DNA from: Haberlea rhodopensis | Taxonomy: Eukaryota; Streptophyta; Magnoliopsida; Lamiales; Gesneriaceae | DNA: 64,000 bases | Direction: 5' to 3' | Assembly (NCBI GenBank): GCA_907163345.1 | Contig: CAJQUN010000458.1 | Span: 1-64,000 of the forward strand | Part shown: one piece after another, positions 51,297 through 64,000 of the stretch | Numbering within the stretch: the first letter of the stretch is position 1 | Layout: every line of letters begins with the position of its first letter | Notes under the pieces: model-generated | Seen by the model: the letters and a program-made list of their open reading frames with translations, nothing else | What the model was told of the DNA's origin: nothing | The model's database searches: none | Translations under genes and position numbers: made by a program

Positions 51297-53399
51297 TTCT
51301 TGGGCGGGGTTCATATCAGAAAATTCGCACAAAATCGAAATTTATCAAAAAATAAAAAAATGTCCATAATTGTGAAAATTGCTCAAAATCTTCTTCCAAC
51401 CAAGAAAATGATGTACTCAAAACATATACTCGAATATTTGCAAGAAATCAAATGTATAAAAAAAAAGTCTGAAATTGTGAAAATTTCTGAAAATCATCTT
51501 CCAACAAGAAAATGTACTCAAGACTTGATTTTCACAAAATGAATTTGTTTACGAAGACATATACTCGAATACTCGCACAAAATCAAAATTTATCAACAAT
51601 TAAAAAAAGTATGTAATTGTGAGAATTGCTACAAAACTTCTTCTAACCAAGAAAATGATGTACTCATTCTATATACTCGAATATACGCACGAAATCGAAA
51701 ATTTATCAAAAAATAAAAAACGTCCGAATGGTGAAAATTTCTCAAAACCTTCTTCCAAACAAGAAAATGATATACTCAAGACATATACTCGAATATTCGC
51801 ACGAAATCAAATTTTTTAAAAACTAAAAAACGTCTAAAATGTTAAAATTTCTCAAAACCTTTTTCCAAACAAGAAAATGATGTACTCAACACCATATGTT
51901 AAAATTTCATAAATTGAATTGGTTTACGAGGATATATACTCGAATATTCGCACAAAATCGAAATTTGTCAAAAAAATTAAAAAACGTAAGAAATTGTGAA
52001 AATTTCTCAAAACCATATGCGAAACAAGAAAATTATGTACTCAAGCTAGCTGTTAAAATTCCACAAATTGAATTGGTTTATGAAGACATATACATGAATA
52101 TTCGCAAAAAATCAAAATTTATCAAGAAATAAAAAACTTGCTCAAAAACATCTTCCAAAAAAAGATTTATTGATACGAAATTAAAATTTATAAAAAAGTC
52201 CATAATTAAATTCCACAAATTGAATTGGTTTATTCGTACTCTAATATTTGCAAAATCCAAAGTTAGCAAAAAATAAAAAAAGTCCGAAATTGTGAAAATT
52301 TCTCAAAACCTTTTTCCAAACAAGTTGTACTCAAGACTAGATGTTAAAATTACAAAAATTTAATTGGTTTACGAAGACATATACTCGAATGTTCACACAA
52401 AATCAAAATTTATCATAATATAAAAAATAATGTCAGAAATTGTGAAAATTTCTCAAAAAACCTTCTTCCAAACAAGACAATGATGTTAAAATTCCACAAT
52501 TAGTTTTAGAATAGAATACATATACTCTAAAAATTGAAATTTATCAAAAAATAAAAAAACTTCCAAAATTGTGAAAATTTCTCAAAACCTTATTCAAAAC
52601 AAGAAAATGACGTACTCAAAACAAGATGTTAAAATTCAACAAATTGAATTGAAATTTATCACAAAATAAAAAAATGTCAGAAATTATGAAAATTTCTCAA
52701 AACCTTTTTCGAAACAACAAAATTATGTACTCAAGACTAGCTGTTAAAATTTTACAAAATGAATTGGTTTATGAAGATATATACATGAATATTCGCACAA
52801 ATCGAAAGTTATAAAAAAAAGAGGTATGTAATTGTGAAAATTGTTCAAAACATCTTCCAACAAAAAAATGATATTCTCAAGACATAATCGAATATTCATA
52901 AGAAATCAGAATTTAACAAAAAATCTAAAAACATCCACAATTATGAAAATTGCTCAAAAAATTCTTCAAACCAAGAAAATGATGTACCCCACACATATAC
53001 TCGAATATTCGCACAAAATCAATATTTATCAAAAAATAAAATAGCGTTCGAAATTGTGAACATGTCTCAAAACCTTCTACCAAACAAGAAAATGTTGTAC
53101 GCAAAACTAGTTGTTAAAATTTCACAAATTGAATTTGTTTATGAATACATATACTCGAATATTCGCATAAAATCAAAATTTGTAAAAAAATAAAAAATGT
53201 CCGTAATTGTTAAAATTTCTCAAAAACTTCTTCCAATAAATAAAATGATATACTCAAAAACATACTATAACATTCGCACAATGTCGAAACTTATCAAAAT
53301 GTGAAAATTTCTCAAAAACTTCTTCCAACCAAGAAAATGATGTACACAAGACATATACTCGAATATTTGCACAAAATCAAAATGTATCAAAAAAATAAA
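51297..53399. repeat. Satellite family 2, diverged left part
   Basis: Degenerate monomers with the shared core (TCGAATATTCGCAC, AAATTTATCAAAAAATAAAA, GAAAATTTCTCAAAACCTTC) plus the family 2 insert TAGATGTTAAAATT..CACAAATTGAATTGG. Monomers differ in length, and some lack the insert. A landmark of the later 1.63-kb repeat (AAAAAACTTGCTCAAAAACATC) occurs near 52124, so an older version of that unit is present. No genes. Confidence 0.88.
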
Positions 53400-56300
53400 A
53401 AAACGTCAAAAATAGAGAAAATTTCTCAAAACCATCTTCGAAACAAGAAAATTACGTACTCAAGACTAGCTGCTAAAATTCCACAAATTGAAGACATATA
53501 CATGAATATTCGCACAAAATCGAAAAAATTTAACAAGAAATAAAAAACTTGCTCAAAAACATCTTCCCACAAAAAAATTGATTTACTCAAGACATCGAAT
53601 ATTCAAACGAAATCAAAATTTATAAAAAAAAGTCTAAGAACATCAGCAATCTAAAAACATCCGTAATTAAAATTCCACAAATTGAATTGGTTTATTCATA
53701 CTCAAATATTTGCAAAATCCAAAAATTATCAAAAAAAAAAAAGTCCGAAATTGTAAAAATTTCTCAAAAACCTATTTCCAAACAGGAAAAGGATGTACTC
53801 AAGACTATATGTTAAAATTACACAAATTGAATTGGTTTACAAAGACATATACTCGAATATTTCTCAAAACCTCTTTCCAAACAAGAAAATGATGTATCAA
53901 GACTAGCTGCTAAAATTCCACATGCATATACTCGAATATTCGCACAAAATCGAAATTTATCAAAAAACAAAAAAGTGTCAGAAATTGTGAAAATTTCTCA
54001 AAACCTTCTTCCAAACAAGAAAATGATGTATTCAGGACATATACTCGAATATTCGCACGAAATCGAAATTCATCAACAAATTAAAAAAAAACGTCCATAA
54101 CTTTTAAAATTGCTCAAAAACTTCTTCCAACCACGAAAATGATTAACTCAAGACATATACTCTAATATTCGCACAAAATCAAAACATCTCCCAAAAAAGA
54201 AAATGATAGACTCAAGACCTATACTCTAACATTTGCACAAGTCGAAATTTATCAAAAAATTAAAAAACTTCCAAAATTTTTTAAAAATTCCCAAGAACAA
54301 CTTCCAACCAAGAAAATGATGTTCTCAAGACAAATACTCGAATATTTACATGAAATCGGAACGTATCAAAAAAATAAAAAAAATAGTCCGAAATTGTGAA
54401 AATCTTCTTCCAAACAAGAAAATTTACTCAAGACTTGATGTTAAAATTTCACAAAATGAATTTTTTTACGAAGACATATCCTCGTAACTTAGCAAAATAT
54501 AAAAAACCGTCTGTAAATTTTGAAAATTGCTCAAAAACTTCTTCCAATCAAGAAATGATGTAGTCAAAAGACATACCTGAAAATTCCCACGATATCTAAA
54601 TTTATCAAAAAATAAAAGAACTTCTGAATTGTGAAAATTTCTCAAAACCTTCTCCCAAAGAACAAAATGATATACCCAAGAGTAGATGTTAAAATTTCAC
54701 AAATTGAATTGGTTTACGAAGATATATACTCGAATATTCGTACAAAATCAAAATTTATCAAAAATTTTAAAAAGCGTCCATAATTGTGAAAATTTCTCGA
54801 AACCTTCTTCTTCCAAACAAGAAAATGATATACTCAAGAATATACTCAAATATTCGCACGAAATCGATTTTTTCAAAAAATAAAAAACATCGGAAAATGT
54901 TAAAATTTCTCAAAACCTTCTTCCGAACAAGAAAATGATGTACTCAAGACTAGATGTTAAAATTTCACAAATTGAATTGGTTTACGAGGACATATACTCG
55001 AATATTCGTACAAAATCGAAACTTGTCAAAAAAATAAAAAAACGTCAGAAATTGAGAAAATTTCTCAAAACCATCTTCGAAACAAGAAAATTACGTACTC
55101 AAGACTAGCTGCTAAAATTCCACAAATTGAAGACATATACATGAATATTCGCACAAAATCGAAAAAATTTAACAAGAAATAAAAAACTTGCTTAAAAACA
55201 TCTTCCCACAAAAAAATTGATTTACTCAAGACATCGAATATTCAAACGAAATCAAAATTTATAAAAAAAAGTCTAAGAACATCGGCAATCTAAAAACATC
55301 GGTTTCCACAAATTGAATTGGTTTATTCATACTCAAATATTTGCAAAATCCAAAGTTATCAAAAAAAAAAGTCCGAAATTGTAAAAATTTCTCAAAAACC
55401 TATTTCCAAACAGGAAAAGGATGTACTCAAGACTATATGTTAAAATTACACAAATTGAATTGGTTTACAAAGACATATACTCGAATATTTCTCAAAACCT
55501 CTTTCCAAACAAGAAAATGATGTATCAAGACTAGCTGCTAAAATTCCATATACATATACTCGAATATTCGCACAAAATCGAAATTTATCAAAAAACAAAA
55601 AAGTGTCAGAAATTGTGAAAATTTCTCAAAACCTTCTTCCAAACAAGAAAATGATGTATTCAGGACATATACTTGAATATTCGCACGAAATCGAAATTCA
55701 TCAAAAAATTAAAAAAAAACGTCCATAACTTTTAAAATTGCTCAAAAACTTCTTCCAACCACGAAAATGATTAACTCAAGACATATACTCTAATATTCGC
55801 ACAAAATCAAAACTTCTCCCAAAAAAGAAAATGATAGACTCAAGACATATACTCTAACATTCGCACAAGTCGAAATTTATCAAAAAATTAAAAAACTTCC
55901 AAAATTTTTAAAAAATTCTCAAAAACAACTTCCAACCAAGAAAATGATGTTCTCAAGACAAATACTCGAATATTTACATGAAATCGGAACGTATCAAAAA
56001 AATAAAAAAAATAGTCCGAAATTGTGAAAATCTTCTTCCAAACAAGAAAATTTACTCAAGACTTGATGTTAAAATTTCACAAAATGAATTTTTTTACAAA
56101 GACATATCCTCGTAACTTAGCAAAATATAAAAAACCGTCTGTAAATTTTGAAAATTGCTCAAAAACTTCTTCCAATCAAGAAATGATGTAGTCAAAAGAC
56201 ATACCTGAAAATTCCCACGATATCTAAATTTATCAAAAAATAAAAGAACTTCTGAATTGTGAAAATTTCTCAAAACCTTCTCCCAAAGAACAAAATGATA

Positions 56301-59300
56301 TACCCAAGAGTAGATGTTAAAATTTCACAAATTGAATTGGTTTACGAAGATATATACTCGAATATTCGTACAAAATCAAAATTTATCAAAAATTTTAAAA
56401 AGCGTCCATAATTGTGAAAATTTCTCGAAACCTTCTTCTTCCAAACAAGAAAATGATATACTCAAGAATATACTCAAATATTCGCACGAAATCGATTTTT
56501 TCAAAAAATAAAAAACATCGGAAAATGTTAAAATTTCTCAAAACCTTCTTCCGAACAAGAAAATGATGTACTCAAGACTAGATGTTAAAATTTCACAAAT
56601 TGAATTGGTTTACGAGGACATATACTCGAATATTCGTACAAAATCGAAACTTGTCAAAAAAATAAAAAAACGTCAGAAATTGAGAAAATTTCTCAAAACC
56701 ATCTTCGAAACAAGAAAATTACGTACTCAAGACTAGCTGCTAAAATTCCACAAATTGAAGACATATACATGAATATTCGCACAAAATCGAAAAAATTTAA
56801 CAAGAAATAAAAAACTTGCTTAAAAACATCTTCCCACAAAAAAATTGATTTACTCAAGACATCGAATATTCAAACGAAATCAAAATTTATAAAAAAAAGT
56901 CTAAGAACATCGGCAATCTAAAAACATCGGTTTCCACAAATTGAATTGGTTTATTCATACTCAAATATTTGCAAAATCCAAAGTTATCAAAAAAAAAAGT
57001 CCGAAATTGTAAAAATTTCTCAAAAACCTATTTCCAAACAGGAAAAGGATGTACTCAAGACTATATGTTAAAATTACACAAATTGAATTGGTTTACAAAG
57101 ACATATACTCGAATATTTCTCAAAACCTCTTTCCAAACAAGAAAATGATGTATCAAGACTAGCTGCTAAAATTCCACATACATATACTCGAATATTCGCA
57201 CAAAATCGAAATTTATCAAAAAACAAAAAAGTGTCAGAAATTGTGAAAATTTCTCAAAACCTTCTTCCAAACAAGAAAATGATGTATTCAGGACATATAC
57301 TTGAATATTCGCACGAAATCGAAATTCATCAAAAAATTAAAAAAAAACGTCCATAACTTTTAAAATTGCTCAAAAACTTCTTCCAACCACGAAAATGATT
57401 AACTCAAGACATATACTCTAATATTCGCACAAAATCAAAACTTCTCCCAAAAAAGAAAATGATAGACTCAAGACATATACTCTAACATTCGCACAAGTCG
57501 AAATTTATCAAAAAATTAAAAAACTTCCAAAATTTTTAAAAAATTCTCAAAAACAACTTCCAACCAAGAAAATGATGTTCTCAAGACAAATACTCGAATA
57601 TTTGCATGAAATCGGAACGTATCAAAAAATAAAAAAAATAGTCCGAAATTGGGAAAATCTTCTTCCAAACAAGAAAATTTAATCAAGACTTGATGTTAAA
57701 ATTTCACAAAATTAATTTTTTTACGAAGACATATCCTCGTAACTAAGCAAAATATAAAAAACCGTCTGTAAATTTTGAAAATTGCTCAAAAACTTCTTCC
57801 AATCAAGAAATGATGTTGTCAAAAGACATACCTGAAAATTCCCACGATATCTAAATTTATCAAAAAATAAAAGAACTTCTGAATTATGAAAATTTCTCAA
57901 AACCTTCTCCCAAAGAACAAAATGATATACCCAAGACTAGATTTTAGAATTTCACAAATTGAATTGGTTTACGAAGACATATACTCGAATATTCGTACAA
58001 AATCAAAATTTATCAAAAATTTAAAAAAGCGTCCATAATTGTGAAAATTTCTCGAAACCTTTTTCTTCCAAACAAGAAAATGATATACTCAAGAATATAC
58101 TCGAATATTCGTACGAAATCGATTTTTTCAAAAAATAAAAAACATCCGAAAATGTTAAAATTTCTCAAAACCTTCTTCCGAACAAGAAAATGATGTACTC
58201 AAGACTAGATGTTAAAATTTCACAAATTGAATTGGTTTACGAGGACATATACTCGAATATTCGTACAAAATCGAAACTTGTCAAAAAAAAATAAAAAAAA
58301 CGTCAGAAATTGAGAAAATTTCTCAAAACCATCTTCGACAAGAAAATTACGTACTCAAGACTAGCTGCTAAAATTCCACAAATTGAAGACATATACATGA
58401 ATATTCGCACAAAATCGAAAAAATTTAACAAGAAATAAAAAACTTGCTTAAAAACATCTTCCCACAAAAAAATTGATTTACTCAAGACATCGAATATTCA
58501 AACGAAATCAAAATTTATAAAAAAAAGTCTAAGAACATTGGCAATCTAAAAACATCCGGAATTAAAATTCCACAAATTGAATTGCTTTATTCATACTCAA
58601 ATATTTGCAAAATCCAAAGTTATCAAAACAAAAAAAAAAAGTCCGAAATTGTAAAAATTTCTCAAAAACCTATTTCCAAACAGGAAAAGGATGTACTCAA
58701 GACTATATGTTAAAATTACACAAATTGAATTGGTTTACAAAGACATATACTCGAATATTTCTCAAAACCTCTTTCCAAACAAGAAAATGATGTATCAAGA
58801 CTAGGTCCTAAAATTCCACATACATATACTCGAATATTCGCACAAAATCGAAATTTATCAAAAAACAAAAAAGTGTCAGAAATTGTGAAAATTTCTCAAA
58901 ACCTTCTTCCAAACAAGAAAATGATGTATTCAGGACATATACTCGAATATTCGCACGAAATCGAAATTCATCAAAAAATTAAAAAAAAACGTCCATAACT
59001 TTTAAAATTGCTCAAAAACTTCTTCCAACCACGAAAATGATTTACTCAAGACATATACTCTAATATTCACACAAAATCAAAACTACTTCCAAAAAAGAAA
59101 ATGATAGAGACATATACTCTAACATTCGCACAAGTCGAAATTTATCAAAAAATTAAAAAACTTCCAAAATTTTAAAAAAATTCTCAAAAACAACTTCCAA
59201 CCAAGAAAATGATGTTCTCAAGACAAATACTCGAATATTTGCATGAAATCGGAACGTATCAAAAAATAAAAAAAATAGTCCGAAATTGTGAAAATCTTCT

Positions 59301-60705
59301 TCCAAACAAGAAAATTTACTCAAGACTTGATGTTAAAATTTCACAAAATGAATTTTTTTACGAAGACATATCCTCGTAACTTAGCAAAATATAAAAAAAA
59401 CCGTCTATAAATTTTGAAAATTGCTCAAAAACTTCTTCCAATCAAGAAATGATGTAGTCAAAAGACATACCTGAAAATTCCCACGATATCTAAATTTATC
59501 AAAAAATAAAAGAACTTCTGTGTGAAAATTTCTCAAAACCTTCTCCCAAAGAACAAAATGTTATACCCAAGACTAGATTTTAGAATTTCACAAATTGAAT
59601 TGGTTTACGAAGACATATACTCGAATATTCGTACAAAATCAAAATTTATCAAAAATTTAAAAAAGCGTCCATAATTGTGAAAATTTCTCGAAACCTTCTT
59701 CTTCCAAACAAGAAAATGATATACTCAAGAATATACTCGAATATTCGCACGAAATCGATTTTTTCAAAAAATAAAAACATCCGAAAATTTTAAAATTTCT
59801 CAAAACCTTCTTCCGAACAAGAAAATGATGTACTCAAGACTAGATGTTAAAATTTCACAAATTGAATTGGTTTACGAGGACATATACTCGAATATTCGTA
59901 CAAAATCGAAACTTGTCAAAAAAAATAAAAAAATGTCAGAAATTAAGAAAATTTCTCCAAACCATCTTCGAAACAAGAAAATTACGTACTCAAGACTAGT
60001 TGTTAAAATTCCACAAATTGAAGACATATACATGAATATTCGCACAAAATCAAAAAATTTAACAAGAAATAAAAAACTTGCTCAAAAGCATCTGCCCACA
60101 AAAAAATGATTTACTCAAGACATCGAATATTCAAACGAAATCAAAATTTATAAAAAAAAGTCTAAAAGCATCGGCAATCTAAAAACATCCGTAATTAAAA
60201 TTCCACAAATTGAATTGGTTTATTCATACTCTAATATTTGCAAAATCCAAAGTTATAAAAAAAAAAATCCGAAATTGTAAAAATTTCTCAAAAACCTATT
60301 TCAAACAGGAAAAGGATGTACTCAAGACTATATGTTAAAATTACACAAATTGAATTGGTTTACAAAGACATATACTCGAATATTTCTCAACACCCCTCTC
60401 CAAACAAGAAAATGATGTATCAAGACTAGCTGTTAAAATTCCACATACATATACTCAAATATTCGCATACAATCAAAATTTATCAAAAAACAAAAAAGTG
60501 TCAGAAATTGTGAAAATTTCTCAAAACCTTCTTCCAAACATCATTTCCAACCAAGAAAATGATGTATTCACGACATAAACTCGAATATTCGCACGAAATC
60601 AAAATTCATCAAAAAATAAAAAAAAACGTCCATAACTTTTAAAATTGCTCAAAAACTTCTTCCAACCAAGAAAATGATTTACTCGACATATACTCTAATA
60701 TTCGA
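53400..60705. repeat. ~1.63-kb higher-order repeat of family 2
   Basis: Landmark CGTCAGAAATTGAGAAAATT (or close variants) at 53404, 55043, 56671, 58301 and 59934 gives steps of 1639, 1628, 1630 and 1633 bp. Four full copies and part of a fifth are present. The two central copies are almost identical: the segment starting at 54686 recurs at 56314, exactly 1628 bp on, with no difference seen over ~200 bp. Each unit holds about a dozen unequal ~100-155-bp monomers. The short repeated reading frames are by-products. Confidence 0.93.
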
Positions 60706-61597
60706 ACAAAATCAAAATTTATCAAAAACTTACGTAATTTGTAAAAATTTCTCAAAAACCCTCTTCCTAATAAGAAAATGATCTTACTCAAGGCTAGATG
60801 TTAAAAATTTCACAAGTTGAATTGGTTTACGAAGACATATACTCGATATTCACACAAAATCGAAATTTATCGAAAAATAAAAAAACATCCGTAATTGTAA
60901 AATGTCTCAAAACCTTCTTCCAAACAAGAAATTGTACTCAAGACTAACTTTTAAAATTCCAAAAATTGAATTGGTTTATGTAGACATAGGCACGAATATT
61001 CGCATAAATCCAAATTTAGCAAAAACTAAAAAGCTTCCGTAATTGTGAAAATTGCTCAAAAACATCTTCCAACAAAAAAAATGATATACTCAAGATATAA
61101 TCGAATATTCATACGAAATAAAAATTAATCAAAAAAATTAAAAACATCCGTAATTATGAGAATTGCTCAAAAAATTCTTTCAACAAAGAAAATGATGTAC
61201 TCCAAGACATATACTCGAATATTCGCATAAAATCGAAATGTATCAAAAAATAAAAACAATTGTCCGTAATTTTGAAAGTTTCTCAAAAACTTCTTCCAAA
61301 AAAGAAAATGATATACTTAAGACATATACTCTATCATTCGCACAAAGTCGCAATTTATCAAAAAAATAAAAAAACTTCAAAAATTTTGAAAAATTTCTCA
61401 AAAACAACTTCCAACCAAGAAATGATGTTCTCAAGACAAATAGTCGAATATTTGCATGAAATCGGAACGTATCAAAAATAATAAAAGTCCAAAATTGTGA
61501 AAATCTTCTTCCAAACAAGAAAATTTACTCAAGACTTGATGTTAAAATTTCACAAAATGAATTTTTTACGAAGAAATATCCTCGTAACTTAGCAACA
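60706..61597. repeat. Satellite family 2, right part
   Basis: About 550 bp of older, irregular monomers (to ~61255), then a stretch corresponding to 59090-59390 of the 1.63-kb unit, ending CTCGTAACTTAGCAACATAT at the junction with viral-like sequence. No gene. Confidence 0.85.
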
Positions 61598-62491
61598 TAT
61601 ATTCACTTTGGTTTAATTCAAGTTGTTGTTAAAACCAATAGTTCATATGGGAGTTAATGCTCCAATTTATCTCGCTCTTCGAGATAAAAGATTAAAAAGA
61701 TATAAATCTTCATTATTGGCTATGATTCAAACAAATGTTTTAATGGACCAATATATTTCAACTGTTCCCCTAAATTTTCTGTAGATCTTTCAGATCCACT
61801 AATTCAAGACTCATTAGTCTTAGACGTTCATCTTCAAGGAGATGAATTTAGAGACTTATGTAAAAACTTTGCTATCATATATAGAGTTTATTTTAGAATA
61901 ATGAATTCACAATTAAATCCAAAATTTAATCTTCAAACAACAATAAAAGACGAAACTGTCTTATTACATGTCGAAGTAAATAATCCATCTGTGTTTGTTC
62001 CAAAACGTTTGAAATGGGATGAAATCACAATCCCAAATGAATTTATTATTCAAACTCCTCAAATACCCAGAAATTTAATAAGAAGAGACATATCTCAAAT
62101 AATTGAAGAAACTGATGGTCGTATATTACTAAGATTTAACTCATACAGAGAACGATCCCATTCATCTATACAAGATGACCCCGAACCAGAATCATCTCGA
62201 AAATCTGTTTCAAATTATTCCAGTTCTCGTTTTACCGACTCAAAAATCAATTTTAAATCTCCTCTTCCAGAATTTCAACCTTCTAGTTCAACAAATTATT
62301 CTCCTCCAAATTCCCCCACTTTATCTCAAATAAACATGATTTCATGTTTAAATTTTAAAGTTAATCATCAATTTTTAAGTGATGATTATAATGATCCAGA
62401 TAATACGGAGAAAAGACAATGGTTTGAACACTTAGAACCACAATTTAAAGGATCGAACGAATTTAAACATGATATGATTAAATATGATTAA
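61598..62491 (+). pseudogene. Endogenous caulimovirid movement protein relic
   Basis: Similar to the 30K-superfamily movement proteins of plant pararetroviruses, which enlarge plasmodesmata for cell-to-cell spread. The first segment reads YIHFGLIQVVVKT, the usual core start; the next segment (from 61650) and the last (from about 61735, containing FSVDLSDPLIQDSLVLDV) lie in frames that differ and then return, so two nearby shifts compensate. The conserved aspartate of the 30K family would be in that D-L-S-D region. The frame then runs through a serine/proline-rich tail to TAA/TGA-rich sequence at 62491. The N-terminal end is cut off by satellite. Florendovirus or petuvirus affinity is plausible but unproven. 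Confidence 0.8.
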
Positions 62492-62869
62492 ATATGACAT
62501 GAATTTAAAACAATAAAATATAGTATAAAAAGGAAGACTGAAAATAAAACTGACTTACTTTGAATTTGAATTTGAACAAAAGTAGGTGATTACAAGCAAG
62601 GATTGTAGTGGAAAATGAGAGTGAAGTGATTATAAGATCATCCAGAGAATTCTGCGATGATTACATTGGAAAATAACTAGCTATTTATAGATACATAAAT
62701 TGAAATTACATTTGAATTTACACTACATTTGCATTACATGAGCATCTTCTTTTGGAGAGTGGCCGACAGTACTTTTGTTTTTGGCATCTTTTCTTGTCGT
62801 CTTTTATTTGTGTGGAGAGGCATCTTGAAGTAGCTTTATTCTTTTCTTTGGGTAGTGGTAGCTTTGACG
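62492..62869 (-). promoter_or_regulatory. Probable pararetroviral intergenic promoter and leader (minus strand)
   Basis: Non-coding. On the minus strand an as-1-like palindrome TGACGTCA (62865-62872) precedes a TATA box CTATAAATAG (62681-62690) by about 180 bp, and the region follows the end of minus-strand reading frames. This is the arrangement of a caulimovirid genomic promoter located after the last ORF. No tRNA-Met primer site is seen before the junction with the plus-strand relic. The inversion junction lies between about 62491 and 62560. Confidence 0.5.
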
Positions 62870-63055
62870 TCAAATCTTCCTTTGTCTTTTTGTCGGTTGT
62901 GGATCATTACTGTAGAGCCAGCTGGCTGTGATGATTCCTCCAGCTTTCCACATGAATGTTTGTTTGCCAACTTTGGAGCCGGATAATTCTCTTGATTGAA
63001 TCATGAACATAAATTTTTGTAGGAATTTGGCTTTGTCATAGCTGTTATAAATCAT
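62870..63055 (-). pseudogene. C-terminal part of unknown pararetrovirus-associated ORF
   Basis: A 61-residue frame with FMFMIQSRELSGSKVGKQ and GGIITASWLYSNDPQPTKRQ, ending at 62870. It overlaps the stop of the next upstream frame by four bases (63052-63055), which suggests a single ancestral protein split by a frameshift. I do not recognise a domain. The composition (basic and tryptophan/tyrosine-bearing end) and its place before the promoter-like region fit the last ORF of an integrated pararetrovirus. Confidence 0.5.
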
Positions 63056-64000
63056 AAATCAAATGGGTCTTGAGCAAATTGGTCTTTGAATGGGTCAAAA
63101 TTTGATGTTGATTCATCTGAGTCAGCTTTTGATGAGGAAGACTTCACTTGTTTTAGATAATTAACATAATTAGCTGCAAATTCTGGACAATCTTCCATCA
63201 TATGAAGTAGTTTGATCCGTTGTTCTGAGTACTCGGTAGTAGGTTGTTTGTCTTTTTCTATTTTTGTTTTTCGAGCATTTTGAATCATAAATTCATTTTT
63301 AGCTTGAACTCTTGCATTCAAGGGATGAGTTGGTTTCGTAGATACTTCAGTAGGATTAATTGGAGACCATTTAATTTTTTCACAAGTTTGAAGGAATCTA
63401 AGAACCACTTCTTGATTGCAGTAATGTGTTGAATAATTTTGCCACCATTTAATTTTAAATTCTCTTACAATAGAAATGGGGTAAGGTTTTGAATAAAATT
63501 GTTGAAGTTGGAAATTCCAAAAAAAAAAAAAACCATGGTACTTTGAATTCAGAAAAATATAGAATATGTTTTTCAAATTCTGTACCTGGTGCTTTTGAAA
63601 TAAAACTTTGGAGGGCAAGTTTTACGTCTGGAGGTAGTATTTCGGTTGAAGGACCAAATTTGAACCACCAATCGCGAAACCATATGGGGAATTCTATAAA
63701 AAAGTTTGTATGAAATGTAAAAAACCATGAATGATCAAAGGGTCTCTTGAAAAACGTATTAAACCAAGCCATTTTGTAATCAGGATAATTATAACCCTTT
63801 GGATTAAAATCTTTTGAAAAATTCTTTTGGGAGAATGGAAAAGTCCATTCTTCTTGTTTAAAAATCTTTTTTATTATACATTTTGAAAAAGCAATCCGAG
63901 AAGGATTTTTATTATCAGGAGTGTGGACTAATTCTATTGATTTTGAATCAACAAGAATAAATTCATAAAATTGTTGAGTCTTTCTGGAGTCTTCTGGGTA
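63052..64000 (-). pseudogene. Unknown pararetrovirus-associated ORF, N-terminal and central parts
   Basis: The frame is open from the window edge (first residues near RKTQQFYEFILV) down to about 63455, with WTFPFSQKNFS, FDHSWFFTF and FPIWFRDWWFKFG. A run of 14 A (63519-63532; T on the coding strand) shifts the frame, and the second part continues as SKPYPISIVREFKIKWWQNY to an acidic/serine-rich end (SKADSDESTSNFDPF) at 63052. Plant genomes hold many unnamed proteins of this tryptophan-rich type next to caulimovirid relics; assignment to a second ORF of florendovirus-like elements is a tentative memory-based inference. It could instead be a gag/coat-like region. The start codon is outside the window. 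Confidence 0.5.

Noticed and set aside
1..64000. CENP-B box as centromere evidence
   Set aside because: I saw no sequence resembling TTCGTTGGAAACGGGA in the satellite; the centromere inference rests on array structure and CRM-like elements only.

Overview
This is plant nuclear DNA that looks like a centromeric or pericentromeric satellite block. About 50 kb of the 64 kb is very AT-rich tandem satellite. The rest is broken retroelements and, at the right edge, an endogenous pararetrovirus relic. There is no intact host gene, no rRNA or tRNA gene and no CRISPR array. The plant assignment rests on the element types: a Ty1/copia element with an initiator tRNA-Met primer site, a chromovirus-type Ty3/gypsy element without a chromodomain, and a caulimovirid movement-protein relic. 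The species cannot be named from the sequence.

Layout: 1-10859, satellite family 1 (dimeric unit of about 228 bp made of two related ~114-bp subunits, with a ~910-bp higher-order repeat in part). 10860-17607, a truncated Ty1/copia (Sirevirus-like) element holding two nested solo LTRs (12014-13474 minus strand; 14815-16742 plus strand). 17608-33714, family 1 again, more decayed. 33715-41133, a 7.4-kb composite Ty3/gypsy (CRM-like) insertion bounded by a 5-bp target duplication. 41134-50866, family 1. 50867-51296, an inverted scrap of satellite family 2 plus a gypsy protease relic. 51297-61597, satellite family 2 (the family 1 monomer plus a ~41-bp insert), including a ~1.63-kb tandem higher-order repeat at 53400-60705. 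61598-64000, pararetrovirus sequence in two opposite orientations.

The gypsy region reads as a fusion of an autonomous CRM-like element (gag-pol, LTR type II) with a non-coding partner (LTR type I plus a ~0.6-kb internal region), comparable in concept to the autonomous and non-autonomous centromeric retrotransposon pairs known from grasses. Its LTRs carry the most unusual signal in the window: tandem hairpin modules whose flanks are constant while the stems change in a base-paired way. A second, unrelated set of covarying mini-hairpins and a helically spaced GCGATCGATCGC palindrome array lie in the solo LTR at 14815-16742. No reading frame in the window is likely to make a full-length functional protein.
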